DNA of 49,597 nucleotides from Paracoccaceae bacterium (GTDB taxonomy: Bacteria > Pseudomonadota > Alphaproteobacteria > Rhodobacterales > Rhodobacteraceae), in contig JAPOTI010000033.1 of assembly GCA_026709265.1 (NCBI GenBank), positions 1-49,597 of the forward strand, in the 5' to 3' direction. The notes beneath the pieces are model-generated. The model was not told the DNA's origin and did no database searches. It saw nothing but the letters and a program-made list of their open reading frames with translations. This document shows positions 25,994 through 34,974 of the stretch, piece by piece; the stretch's first letter is position 1, and each line of letters begins with the position of its first letter. The translations under genes and the position numbers were made by a program.

Positions 25994-27044
25994 CTGTTCC
26001 TCCTGCCCATAATCTCGTCCAGAGAACATTGCCCTGCGCATCGCCAATCAAGACATGCGACAGGGATTTGGTGACGGCAATGGCTGTGACTTCGGCGCCC
26101 GTTGAGCCGCGAATGACAATTGACTCCTTGTTGTCATTGAGCGCGGCCAAGAGAACGGTACCATCCTGAAATCCGACAAAGACGGCATTCTTCTCTTTCA
26201 AGGACTGCACACAGGTGACGAGATGTGCGCTGTCATGGGCAACGCAGAGCGGGCTTCGGCCCATGGGGCCGTAATTCCCGTCAAAGGGCCAGCAGATCGC
26301 TTCATTCGCGCCAGACGTCACCAGATGAGGGATATCGCCGACCCAAGCAAAGCTCTTGATCTTGGCTGGATATCCCTGCATGGCCATATGTTCCTTGTCA
26401 CGAAGGCGCCAGCCATGAAGCGCATTTTCCTGCATGGACGTGACAAGAAATTTGCCATCTGGACTAAAGGTCACGGTCCCGTGGGATCCTTTCCAGACAA
26501 GCTTCGAGGATTTCCAGCGCCTCTCTCCTCGCGTCCAAATGGTTGTGCCACCATAATGGGCGACAGCCAGGCGTTTGCCGGTCGTGTCGAAGGCGAGACC
26601 CCCGATGGTACTGGCATGTTCAAGCGATATTGCCGTCGCTTTATTCTTGCGCCAGATATGAACCATTCGACCCGCGGAACACGCATAATGTTCATGACCA
26701 GAGGCAACGCAGTCAATCCAACGTGGGCCGAAATTGGCGACCTCTTCGATCCGACCATCAATCAATATGCGAAGAAACCGTCCATCATCGCCGCCTGTCA
26801 ATACGCCGTCGGCATGCGCCACAAGACAGAGCACGGCACCATCGTGGGCCTGTCTCGTGGTGGGGCCGTTTTCCGGGTGGAAGAAGCGAACGGTTCCATC
26901 ACCGGAAGTGACAGCGACAGTCCCACCTGCCGGAACTGCACCTGTGACCGGTGCGCCGATCTCAAGCTTCAGGCCGCGTTTTTCAAATGCGGATTCGAGA
27001 AAACCGTCCTGTTGACTGGTATATCTCGGCAGTTCAGGCGTCAT
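25977..27044 (-). CDS. WD40-repeat beta-propeller protein
   Basis: A 355-residue protein with repeated WD40-like blades: [108 protein letters not shown] and [16 protein letters not shown], about seven or eight in total. No signal peptide is seen, so it should be cytoplasmic. The ATG at 27044 overlaps the cobW stop by 4 bp. WD40 scaffolds bind proteins, so it may serve as a docking platform for the CobW GTPase. Confidence 0.9.
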   Translation of the reverse strand: MTPELPRYTSQQDGFLESAFEKRGLKLEIGAPVTGAVPAGGTVAVTSGDGTVRFFHPENGPTTRQAHDGAVLCLVAHADGVLTGGDDGRFLRILIDGRIEEVANFGPRWIDCVASGHEHYACSAGRMVHIWRKNKATAISLEHASTIGGLAFDTTGKRLAVAHYGGTTIWTRGERRWKSSKLVWKGSHGTVTFSPDGKFLVTSMQENALHGWRLRDKEHMAMQGYPAKIKSFAWVGDIPHLVTSGANEAICWPFDGNYGPMGRSPLCVAHDSAHLVTCVQSLKEKNAVFVGFQDGTVLLAALNDNKESIVIRGSTGAEVTAIAVTKSLSHVLIGDAQGNVLWTRLWAGGTDERIV

Positions 27045-28012
27045 GCCGCCCGGCACGCCTCAAATCCTTCCTTCAGCCCCATATTCTCGAGGTCACGACC
27101 GATGAAAACCACGCGAGAGACCCGCGGCTTGCCTGCGGGCCATTTTCCCATCGGTGAACCATCCATCAGCATGTGTACTCCCTGAAAAACGTAGCGGTCG
27201 TCATGCCCGGAAAAGTCCAGGATGCCTTTGGAGCGCAGGATGTCTTGACCGCGCTGCTGCAGGAGCTGGCTGAACCAACTCTGGAACCTGTCGAGGTCAA
27301 GCGGCGTTTCCGAGACAAACGAGACACTGGTGACATCATCATCGTGTTCGTGATCATGGTCGGAGGTTAGGAAATCGGGCTCCACTTCCAGAACGCGGTC
27401 AAGGCTGAACGCATTGAGTCCAAGAACTTCATCGAGTGGTGCCGTGCAGTGCGCGGTACGGATAATCTTTGCATATGGATTGATCTTGCGAATCCGTGCT
27501 TCGACCCGCTCAAGCCCATCGGCTTCCACGAGGTCGTTCTTGTTGAGCAGGACAACATCCGCAAATGCCACCTGTTCTTCGGCCTCGTGATGTTCGCCAA
27601 GCTGGGCATCAAGATGAACGGCATCCGCGATGGTCACGATGGCATCGAGACGCGTGCGGTCGGCAACATCCTGGTCGACGAAGAAGGTTTGCGCTACGGG
27701 GGCGGGATCGGCAAGACCGGTGGTCTCAACGATGATGGCGTCAAACTGGTCACCTCGCTTCATCAGGCCACTCAGGATCCGGATCAGGTCGCCGCGGACA
27801 GTGCAGCAGATACAGCCGTTGTTCATCTCGAACACTTCCTCGTCGGCATCAACGACGAGATCGTTATCGATGCCCTCCTCACCAAACTCGTTGACGATGA
27901 CCGCATAACGTTTTCCATGGCGCTCCGTGAGGATACGATTCAGAAGCGTCGTCTTGCCAGCGCCGAGGAATCCGGTAAGCACGGTCACGGGCACTTGTGT
28001 AGGCTGATTCAT
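27041..28012 (-). CDS. CobW/COG0523-family GTPase, probable zinc metallochaperone
   Basis: A 323-residue G3E GTPase. The start at 28012 gives [22 protein letters not shown] with the P-loop at about residues 14-21. The metal-binding CXCC motif of the subfamily is present as [11 protein letters not shown] (cysteines at 67, 69 and 70). The G-domain NKND motif follows, then an acidic histidine-rich patch [10 protein letters not shown] near residue 240 and a C-terminal CobW domain. Members deliver metal to client enzymes under zinc limitation. It lies 11 bp after zur, consistent with zinc control rather than cobalamin synthesis. Confidence 0.94.
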   Translation of the reverse strand: MNQPTQVPVTVLTGFLGAGKTTLLNRILTERHGKRYAVIVNEFGEEGIDNDLVVDADEEVFEMNNGCICCTVRGDLIRILSGLMKRGDQFDAIIVETTGLADPAPVAQTFFVDQDVADRTRLDAIVTIADAVHLDAQLGEHHEAEEQVAFADVVLLNKNDLVEADGLERVEARIRKINPYAKIIRTAHCTAPLDEVLGLNAFSLDRVLEVEPDFLTSDHDHEHDDDVTSVSFVSETPLDLDRFQSWFSQLLQQRGQDILRSKGILDFSGHDDRYVFQGVHMLMDGSPMGKWPAGKPRVSRVVFIGRDLENMGLKEGFEACRAA

Positions 28013-28023
28013 TTTTATTCCTT

Positions 28024-28428
28024 TTAAGTGATTGATGAGGGTCGATTGCAATCGCTGCAACGCCCGTGGATCTCGATGACCGAGCGGTCCGGGACGAAAC
28101 CTGAATCGGCACTCAGGGCTGCAATGTCGCGGGCAAGATGCGAGGTCACATGCTCCGTAACGCTGCCGCACCCATCGCAGATCTCAAAGACCGGTATCTC
28201 GGAATGATGCGGTGCACGGCATACTGTCCAGGCATTCAAGGACTCGATACGATGCACGTGTCCGGTCTCGAGCAGTTTGGCCAATGCCCTGTACACCGTT
28301 GTCGCGGCGGCCACACCGTCACCGCGGAGCGCTTCCAGAATCTCGTAGGCGGAAAGCGGGCGCTCTTGACGTTTCAGAAACTTAAGGACTCTTTCAGCAT
28401 GGGTCAGGCGAACGTTTTGCTGCGGCAT
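28024..28428 (-). CDS. zur: Fur-family regulator, probably Zur (zinc uptake regulator)
   Basis: A 134-residue Fur-family repressor with an N-terminal winged helix ([32 protein letters not shown]) and a metal domain. Two CxxC pairs for a structural zinc are present at C84/C87 and C124/C127, with the HH of RAPHHSE near residue 74. Assignment to Zur rather than Fur rests on the adjacent CobW gene, the CxxC arrangement and the palindrome in the divergent promoter region. Mur or Fur specificity cannot be ruled out. Confidence 0.88.
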   Translation of the reverse strand: MPQQNVRLTHAERVLKFLKRQERPLSAYEILEALRGDGVAAATTVYRALAKLLETGHVHRIESLNAWTVCRAPHHSEIPVFEICDGCGSVTEHVTSHLARDIAALSADSGFVPDRSVIEIHGRCSDCNRPSSIT

Positions 28429-28495
28429 TTGGCACCTCTATGTCGTTTTGCCATCATTGTTCTTGACGATTGTAGTTGATAAGAATAGGGTACGC

Positions 28496-28509
28496 AATGT
28501 TACAACATT
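28496..28509. promoter_or_regulatory. Zur-box-like palindrome between zur and the DUF1636 gene
   Basis: AATGTT (28496-28501) and AACATT (28504-28509) form a perfect inverted repeat with a 2-bp centre, AC, and one further matched pair outside (G/C). It sits in the 94-bp divergent region between zur-cobW and the DUF1636/ABC genes, 13 bp before the plus-strand start codon. It resembles alphaproteobacterial Zur sites of the general ATGTTA-N-TAACAT type. It could repress both arms when zinc is plentiful. Confidence 0.7.
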
Positions 28510-28522
28510 ACATTGATTCAAC

Positions 28523-28969
28523 ATGGACCATCACCAACCGATCCTGTCTTTCTGCATGACCTGCCAAGACGGTCATGAGGCTTTTCACGAAGATATTCGT
28601 GGCGGAGCGCGTCTCGCGCAGGCATTCCTGTCGCATATTGGAGCTGTGCAGCGTCATGGGTTCACGTTGCGGGGCGTGCGGTGCATGAGCCAGTGTAAGC
28701 GTGCATGTATTGTCTCGCTCTGCGCCAATGGGCGCTTCTCGTATATGTTCGGCGATCTGGATGCTGCAGCACCGGATCATGTCGTGGCGCTGAGTGCACT
28801 GATTCCTCTCTATCTTGCTGCGCCGGAAGGATTTCTACGGCGCGAGGTGCGGCCCGAACCCCTGCAGGCGCGGATCCTTGGACGCTTACCGCCGCCTGGA
28901 AGTGCCTCCGATCTCGTCACCCCACTCGATGAAGGAGATCCTGCGCATGGGATGTTCTGCCATGTTTGA
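28523..28969 (+). CDS. DUF1636 family predicted metal-binding protein
   Basis: A 148-residue protein of the DUF1636 family, often called predicted metal-binding. Cysteines lie in a thioredoxin-like-ferredoxin arrangement: C11 and C14 (FCMTCQDG), then C54, C58 and C62 (GVRCMSQCKRACIVSL). An iron-sulfur cluster or zinc site is plausible. It heads the plus arm of the zinc locus and runs into the ABC ATPase gene. Its exact role is unknown; in this setting it could process or reduce the metal complex imported by the neighbouring transporter. Confidence 0.85.
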   Translation: MDHHQPILSFCMTCQDGHEAFHEDIRGGARLAQAFLSHIGAVQRHGFTLRGVRCMSQCKRACIVSLCANGRFSYMFGDLDAAAPDHVVALSALIPLYLAAPEGFLRREVRPEPLQARILGRLPPPGSASDLVTPLDEGDPAHGMFCHV

Positions 28970-29003
28970 AGCCACTCGGGATCTGCAGACAGCAGGCGGA
29001 ATC

Positions 29004-29834
29004 ATGACATCCAGCGAACACCGTGGCCGCACTGCGGACACGAGTCAGGCGACCGAACAGGCGTTCCTTGTTGCCGATGAGTTGCGCTACGATGCAGAAA
29101 ATGGCACAGGGTTGGTGCAGGACGTGTCCTTCAGTGTGAATGAAGGCACCATTCTTGCCATCGCCGGGCCGAACGGCGCCGGGAAAACCACCCTTTTGCG
29201 ACTCCTGAGTGGTGTCGCCGCCCCGACAAGCGGTGATGTGATGATTTGTGGGCGCAATCTGAGACAGTTTTCGGCCACCGAGCGGGCCCGTATGATCGCT
29301 GTGGTCGGCCAGCAGGAACAACCCGATGGGCGGCTGTTCCTGCGTGATTACGTCGCCTTGGGGCAGGTCCCGATCCAGGCGGACCGATCCAGTCATGCAC
29401 ATGCGATTGATCTGGAGCGCATTTTGCACCTCACGAGCCTCACCGATCTGGCGGACACGCGGATGGCGGTGCTGTCGGGTGGGGAACGTCAGCGGGCGCA
29501 TATTGCGCGTGCCCTGGCACAGGCTCCGTCACTCCTGTTTCTGGATGAGCCCACCAACCACCTCGATCCGGATGCCAAGGGCCGCATGCTGTCATTGGTG
29601 GCTGCATTGGGCATCACCGTGGTGATGATCGTCCACGATCTGGTGATGATCCCCGAATTTGCCACCCATGTGGCCCTGATCAGCGCCGCGCGTCTTGTCG
29701 GGTTTGGTCCTGTCAACGCGGTGCTGACGCCCGCGCACGTCCAAGACATTTTTGGCGTGACGTACCTGCATCTCGCCCACCAGGGGCGCCGGATTCCCGT
29801 GCTGGATATCCGAAAAAATGAAATCCTGATGTAA
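29004..29834 (+). CDS. FecE/BtuD-type ABC importer ATPase
   Basis: A cytoplasmic ATPase of about 276 residues for metal-complex or cobalamin uptake. Walker A is GPNGAGKTT, the signature is LSGGERQRAHIARALAQ and Walker B is LLFLDEPTNHLD. The ATG at 29004 has AGGCGG upstream; an earlier ATG at 28962 overlapping the DUF1636 stop (ATGTTTGA) is also possible and would add 14 residues. It works with the binding protein and permease that follow. Confidence 0.9.
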   Translation: MTSSEHRGRTADTSQATEQAFLVADELRYDAENGTGLVQDVSFSVNEGTILAIAGPNGAGKTTLLRLLSGVAAPTSGDVMICGRNLRQFSATERARMIAVVGQQEQPDGRLFLRDYVALGQVPIQADRSSHAHAIDLERILHLTSLTDLADTRMAVLSGGERQRAHIARALAQAPSLLFLDEPTNHLDPDAKGRMLSLVAALGITVVMIVHDLVMIPEFATHVALISAARLVGFGPVNAVLTPAHVQDIFGVTYLHLAHQGRRIPVLDIRKNEILM

Positions 29835-29853
29835 GTGAAATATGGAGTGAACG

Positions 29854-30804
29854 ATGAAGAGAGTTTTATGGGTGGCAACGCTGGTGGCCACCTGCGTCGG
29901 TGCCGCAACTGCTGACAGCATAACTGTCGATAATTGCGGTGAAGAGCTGGTTTTTGAGACGGCGCCCGCGCGGATTGTGGTGCACGACATGAACATGACC
30001 GACATGGCCTTTGCACTGAAACTGCAGGACAGGATTGTCGGCCTGACCGGCATCACGGGTTGGTACAAGACCAGTCCGGATTTTGATCGACTGCGCGGTG
30101 ACATCCCCGAGTTGGCACCCAAATATCCAACCCTCGAGAATCTGGTTTCAGTGGAACCGGATCTGTTCTTTGCCGGCTGGTACTATGGTATGCGTCCTGG
30201 TGGTGACATCACGCCCGAAACGCTGGCACCCTTTGGCATCAAGACCCTGATATTAACCGAAAGCTGCGTACATCTCGACAAGGATCGCCCCGTTGCCAGC
30301 ATGGACCTGCTGTTTGACGATGTGTTGCGCCTGGGCCGCGTCATGCAGGTTGAAGATAGGGCCGAACAGCTTGTCGCGGGCTGGCAAGCCGAACTCGCTG
30401 CCATCGAAGCGCAGACCGCCGAGCGGGAGAAACGTCGTGTCTTCCTGTTGGATGGTCCCGCCGACGCGCCCTTTACCGCCGGCAAGTTTGCCATTCCCGA
30501 TGCCATGATCGCAGCGGCAGGCGGCGTGAATGTGACCCATGATCTCAATACGAGCTGGGGGCGCACGTCATGGGAAACAGTGGCGGCGGCCAATCCGGAG
30601 TTTCTGGTGTTGCTCGACTATCAGACGGGAAACGGCGCAGTGGATACTTTCAACTTCCTGCAGGAGCACCCGGTCATGTCGCAGACCGATGCGGTGAAAA
30701 ACGAACGCTGGATTGGCTTGAGGTATGAGGAGTTGACGCCGGGTCCGGCCAACATCGGTGCCATCAGGAAAATGGCGCAAGCGATGCATCCTGGATTGAA
30801 CTGA
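29854..30804 (+). CDS. FecB/BtuF-type ABC importer substrate-binding protein
   Basis: A 316-residue periplasmic binding protein with a signal peptide MKRVLWVATLVATCVGAATA. The mature part begins DSITVDNCGEELVFETAPARIVVHDMNMTDMAFAL, typical of the helical-backbone class that binds siderophores, haem and cobalamin. It is not a ZnuA-type zinc-binding protein: there is no His-rich loop. A chelated metal or cobinamide-like ligand is therefore more likely than free zinc. Confidence 0.92.
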   Translation: MKRVLWVATLVATCVGAATADSITVDNCGEELVFETAPARIVVHDMNMTDMAFALKLQDRIVGLTGITGWYKTSPDFDRLRGDIPELAPKYPTLENLVSVEPDLFFAGWYYGMRPGGDITPETLAPFGIKTLILTESCVHLDKDRPVASMDLLFDDVLRLGRVMQVEDRAEQLVAGWQAELAAIEAQTAEREKRRVFLLDGPADAPFTAGKFAIPDAMIAAAGGVNVTHDLNTSWGRTSWETVAAANPEFLVLLDYQTGNGAVDTFNFLQEHPVMSQTDAVKNERWIGLRYEELTPGPANIGAIRKMAQAMHPGLN

Positions 30805-30805
30805 C

Positions 30806-31819
30806 TTGATCCGCTCACGTGTGGCCAATATCGTGGGGGCGGTCACTCTGACCGCCCTTTTATTGGTGTCGACGCTGTCTGGCACGACACATATTCCGCT
30901 ATCCGACATTGTCCGAGCGATTGCCCTGAATACGGGGTTTGTGGAGGGCGATATATCCCCGTTGCATCGGATTGTGTGGGATCTGCGCTTACCGCGAGCG
31001 CTTTTTGCCGCCCTCATTGGTGCCGGGTTGGGGGTTGTCGGTGTCGTTTTGCAGACCACCACGCGCAACGATCTGGCTGATCCCTTCCTGTTCGGGCTGT
31101 CATCTGGCGCTGCGGCCGGCGCTGTCTTTGTCATCACGGTCTCAGGCGACATCCTGGGTGTCTGGACGCTGCCGCTTGCGGCGTTCTGCGGTGGCCTCGT
31201 GGCTTCGGGTATTGTGCTGGGGCTTGTCCAGGGTCTGCGCACCAGCGCGCCGGAAAAATTGATTCTCGCCGGGTTGGCCGTGTCCTTCCTCTTTGCCGCG
31301 CTCACCAACTATCTTATTTTCGCAGGCGACAGTCGCGCCGCGCATTCGGTTATTTTCTGGATGTTGGGTGGCCTGGGTCTGGCCCGATGGGACACCTTCC
31401 CGCTGGTGTGCACCGGCTTGGTGATCATCCTGGCCTATTCCCTTTATCATAGCCGTTGGCTGGACGCGCTCCTGACGGGCGATCTCACAGCATCGACACT
31501 TGGCGTGCCAGTGCAGGGTTTACGGTTCAGCATGTTTTTCGTCGCTGCGTTGGCCACGGCTGTGTTTGTGTCTGTCGCTGGCGTGATCGGCTTTGTGGGC
31601 CTGATGGTCCCTCACCTTGCGCGTGGAATTGTCGGGCCATTGCATCGCCAGCTGCTGCCAACCGCAGCCTTTGTGGGAGCCATATTGCTCACGGGTTCGG
31701 ATATGTTGTGCAGACGGCTCCTGGCACCGCAGGAATTGCCGGTGGGAATCGTCACCACATCAATCGGCTCAGCATTTGTGTTTATTCTGCTGTTCAGGAT
31801 GCAGAAAACACAGAGATAG
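30806..31819 (+). CDS. FecCD/BtuC-type ABC importer permease
   Basis: A 337-residue permease of the FecCD family with about nine or ten membrane helices. Hallmarks are LRLPRALFAALIGAGLGVVGVVLQTTTRNDLADPFLFGLSSGAAAGA and the later GVIGFVGLMVPHLARGIVGP. The first start codon is TTG at 30806, one base after the binding-protein stop; GTG at 30821 is an alternative. It ends the plus-strand operon. Confidence 0.93.
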   Translation: MIRSRVANIVGAVTLTALLLVSTLSGTTHIPLSDIVRAIALNTGFVEGDISPLHRIVWDLRLPRALFAALIGAGLGVVGVVLQTTTRNDLADPFLFGLSSGAAAGAVFVITVSGDILGVWTLPLAAFCGGLVASGIVLGLVQGLRTSAPEKLILAGLAVSFLFAALTNYLIFAGDSRAAHSVIFWMLGGLGLARWDTFPLVCTGLVIILAYSLYHSRWLDALLTGDLTASTLGVPVQGLRFSMFFVAALATAVFVSVAGVIGFVGLMVPHLARGIVGPLHRQLLPTAAFVGAILLTGSDMLCRRLLAPQELPVGIVTTSIGSAFVFILLFRMQKTQR

Positions 31820-32295
31820 AAAACCCCAGAATTCACCAGAAGACAGTTTGTCAGCACAGATGATTTTCATGAACTGTTTCCTGTCCCGAAAACGGTTCAC
31901 ATGTGATGATTTCAGGGCTGAATTGGCTAAATTTCGGGGGCGTGTTTTCAGGTTTTGTTTTTGGCAGATCCATAGTCCAGGTGCAGGTCCCGTTCCGGCC
32001 TTGTGCATGCGTGCCCTCGTGTCATCGCAATGGAGCCTGAACCTCAACATCTGTCTTGCGCCTGCAGAGAGGCACATGCTGACTGGCAAAAGAATTGAAC
32101 GTTGCTGATGGCACGAACTCAGGATTGCAGAGACCGAAGCAAATTCCCCTCCTCGGGCTCTCAGCGATGATGAATCAGCCCGCTGTTGCACGGGGGATCG
32201 GACATGATGGCCACATAAGTTCATGAAATCTTGAGTCTGACAATAATCATTGGACTCTTTGGCGCACAACTCTCACCCTGGTTGATGCCGTAAGG
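31820..32295. other. Convergent intergenic region without recognised genes
   Basis: This lies between the end of the FecCD permease and the end of the opposite-strand fusion gene. Open frames here are short and unlike proteins. An imperfect hairpin (GAACTGTTTC with GAAAACGGTTC, 31871-31898) could contribute to termination, but it lacks a T-run. Confidence 0.45.
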
Positions 32296-34113
32296 TCAGG
32301 CCAGTGCCTGGTCGAGGTCGGCAATGATATCCTCGATGGATTCCAGCCCAATGGAGAGTCGCAGGACATCATCGCCCGCACCGGCTTCCTGGCGTTGTTT
32401 GTCGGTCAGTTGGCGGTGAGTTGTGGAGGCCGGATGCAGCGCCAGTGATCGTGTGTCGCCAATATTGGCGAGATGCGAAAAGAGATTGCAACGTTCAATG
32501 AAGCGAATTCCGGCATCAAATCCTCCCGCGATGCCAAATGTAAACACGGAGCCTGCGCCTTGGGGCAGGTAGTGCTTTGCTATTTGGTAATATGGCGAAG
32601 AGGGAAGGCCCGCATAGGATACCCAGCGGACTGCCGGATGATCATTCAGGTAGGTGGCGACCTGCATCGCATTTTCGACGTGCCGCTGCATGCGCAATGC
32701 CAGTGTCTCGGTGCCCATGATGGTCAGGAATGCATTGAGAGGCGCCATCGTGGGGCCGAGATCCCGTAATCCAACCGCATGGCCGTAGGTCGTATAGGCC
32801 AGATCACCAAATGTTTCGCCGAAGACGAGCCCGTGATAGGCGGGCTCAGGTTGTGACAGGGAGGGAAACAGATCATTCTGCATCCAGTCAAATCTGCCAG
32901 AATCCACAACCGCCCCGCCCATTGAATTCCCGTGACCGGAAAGAAATTTTGTCGTTGAATGGACAACGATATCGGCCCCATGCTCAAACGGGCGACACAA
33001 ATATGGTGTTGCCATCGTATTATCGATGATCAGCGGGATTCCTGCCGTTTCAGCAATGGCCTTCAGCATTTCCAGATCAGTGACGACCCCGCCAGGATTG
33101 GCAAGCGATTCCGCAAAAACAGCCTTGACGCGCGGAAGCTGCACCGCGTCTCTCACGGCGTGCGAGTCATCCATATCGACAAATTCACAGATCCAGCCAA
33201 ACTTGCGAAATGTCTTGCCAAACTGGGTGATTGAGCCGCCATAGAGGCGAGTTGATGCTACAATCCGGTCACCCGCCTCCATCAGGGGGAGAAGCGCAAC
33301 AAGTTGTGCCGAATGACCCGAAGCCGTGCAAGTCGCCCCGCGTCCGCCTTCGAGGCTGGCGATCCGTTCTTCCAAAACAGAAGTGGTTGGGTTGGAGAGC
33401 CGCGAATAGATGTTGCCAAAAGTCTGCAGGTTGAACAGCGAGGCGGCGTGGTCAGCATCATCAAATACGTACGCAGTGGTCTGAAAGATGGGCGTGGCCC
33501 GCGACCCCGTGACCGCATCAGGCGTGGCACCGGCATGAATTGCGCGGGTTTCAAAACCCGGATTGCTGAGCGGCTCTCCCGGGGATTGGGATTCGTCTCC
33601 GGCTGCGCCAAACGTGTGTCGGCGCGAAGTGATCTGGTTGGAGTTGAAACCATGCCAGGACAATTCTCCACTGAGGCGTGAATATTCAATTTTTGGGCAG
33701 CGGTTCATGACCACGCGGAGACCATGTTCTTCGGCCCGTCTGGCGGCCGCGTTATTGCGGACACCAAGTTGCATCCACACGACTTGAGCACCATGCTGAA
33801 CGGCTTCGTCGGCGATCAAGCCAGCCGCATCAGAATGTCGAAAAATATCGACCATATCGACGGTTTCGGGCAATTCCTGGAGGTTTGCGTAAACCGGTTC
33901 GCCAAGAATCTCTGCCTCTTCGGTGGCTGGATTGACCGGAAAAACCCGATATCCCTTCGCCTGCAGATATTTCATCGCAAAATTGGACGGTCGATGCCAG
34001 TCGGGACTCACCCCAACCATGGCGATTGTCTTGACCGCACGCAGGATTCCGCCGATATACGAGTCAGGATAGTGATCGTGGTCAACACAAACCGGAAGCT
34101 GTTTTTGGGTCAT
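32296..34113 (-). CDS. Fusion of a CoA-binding domain and O-acetylhomoserine sulfhydrylase
   Basis: A 605-residue protein with two parts. Residues about 22-145 match the small CoA-binding (Rossmann) family (VKTIAMVGVSPDWHRPSNFAMKYLQ, GAQVVWMQLGV, VMNRCPKIEY). After a low-complexity linker (about 155-183), residues 184-605 are a Cys/Met-metabolism PLP enzyme of the O-acetylhomoserine aminocarboxypropyltransferase type, with the PLP lysine at K389 (STTKFLSGHG) and the SRLSNPTT and FAESLANPGG motifs. The PLP part should make homocysteine from O-acetylhomoserine and sulfide. The two parts are usually separate proteins. The start overlaps the enoyl-CoA hydratase stop by 4 bp. Confidence 0.92.
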   Translation of the reverse strand: MTQKQLPVCVDHDHYPDSYIGGILRAVKTIAMVGVSPDWHRPSNFAMKYLQAKGYRVFPVNPATEEAEILGEPVYANLQELPETVDMVDIFRHSDAAGLIADEAVQHGAQVVWMQLGVRNNAAARRAEEHGLRVVMNRCPKIEYSRLSGELSWHGFNSNQITSRRHTFGAAGDESQSPGEPLSNPGFETRAIHAGATPDAVTGSRATPIFQTTAYVFDDADHAASLFNLQTFGNIYSRLSNPTTSVLEERIASLEGGRGATCTASGHSAQLVALLPLMEAGDRIVASTRLYGGSITQFGKTFRKFGWICEFVDMDDSHAVRDAVQLPRVKAVFAESLANPGGVVTDLEMLKAIAETAGIPLIIDNTMATPYLCRPFEHGADIVVHSTTKFLSGHGNSMGGAVVDSGRFDWMQNDLFPSLSQPEPAYHGLVFGETFGDLAYTTYGHAVGLRDLGPTMAPLNAFLTIMGTETLALRMQRHVENAMQVATYLNDHPAVRWVSYAGLPSSPYYQIAKHYLPQGAGSVFTFGIAGGFDAGIRFIERCNLFSHLANIGDTRSLALHPASTTHRQLTDKQRQEAGAGDDVLRLSIGLESIEDIIADLDQALA

Positions 34114-34901
34114 GACCGCGTCCAGACAGGGGCGCGTTTCTCAATAAAGGCGGAAATTCCTTCATCCGCATCCGCGAGTTGCATATTCTGAACCATCACT
34201 TCGGACGTGTAGGCATAGGCGTCGTCGAGGGGCATTTCCAGCTGTCGGTAGAAAGCCTCCTTGCCGATGGCGAGAACCTTGGGAGACTTGGCGGCTATAA
34301 CGGAAGCCATCTCGTCCACCCGTTGTTCGAGCTTCGCGTGTGGAACCACTTCGTTGATCAAGCCGGCAGCAGCGGCTGCGGTCGCATTCAGGCGGTCGCC
34401 GGTCAGCAGCATGGCCATGACCTGTTTGCGCGGAACCTTTCGGGAGACTGCCACCATCGGGGTTGAACAGAAGAGGCCGATATTGACCCCGGGGGTCGCG
34501 AACCAGGACGCCTCGCTGGCAACTGCAAGATCGCAGCTCGCAACCAGTTGACATCCAGCGGCTGTTGCAATGCCATGAACGCGTGCAATGACCGGTTGAG
34601 GCAGGCGGACAAGGGTCTGCATCAGGTGAGAGCATTGATCAAAGAGTGTCTTGTGGAAGTCAGGCTCTTTTTGGCTGCGGAGTTCTTTCAGGTCATGTCC
34701 GGCACAGAATCCCTTACCGGAACCGGAAAGCACGACGATCTTGACAGAGCGGTCTTGCGAAATAAGATCGAATGTCCGCTGAAGTTCAGCCATCAGAGCA
34801 GATGACAATGCATTATAGGCGTCGGGGCGGTTCATGGTCACATATGCGACACCGCTTTCGCGCTGTTGAACAACCAGTTCGTGTTTTTCTGTGTTACGCA
34901 A
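34110..34901 (-). CDS. Enoyl-CoA hydratase/isomerase-family protein (ECHDC3-like)
   Basis: A 263-residue crotonase-fold protein with FCAGHDLKELR for the CoA oxyanion-hole region and AAGCQLVASCDLAVASEASWFATPGVNIGLFCSTP. The two glutamates that catalyse hydration in classical enoyl-CoA hydratases are replaced: the GCEL position is GCQL, and the PE..IG position is PGVNIG. This matches the ECHDC3-like branch, whose reaction is unclear. Hydratase activity should not be assumed. It is the first gene of a two-gene operon with the sulfhydrylase fusion. Confidence 0.88.
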   Translation of the reverse strand: MRNTEKHELVVQQRESGVAYVTMNRPDAYNALSSALMAELQRTFDLISQDRSVKIVVLSGSGKGFCAGHDLKELRSQKEPDFHKTLFDQCSHLMQTLVRLPQPVIARVHGIATAAGCQLVASCDLAVASEASWFATPGVNIGLFCSTPMVAVSRKVPRKQVMAMLLTGDRLNATAAAAAGLINEVVPHAKLEQRVDEMASVIAAKSPKVLAIGKEAFYRQLEMPLDDAYAYTSEVMVQNMQLADADEGISAFIEKRAPVWTRS

Positions 34902-34974
34902 TGGTTAAGTCTCCAATCTGCGCGTTATCAATTCACGTGTCGCGGAAGGGTCTCCGTTGTGAACAATCGTCACG

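Noticed and set aside
31617-32108. 163-residue plus-strand open frame after the FecCD permease
   Set aside because: It overlaps the permease in another frame and extends into noncoding sequence with no protein-like features.
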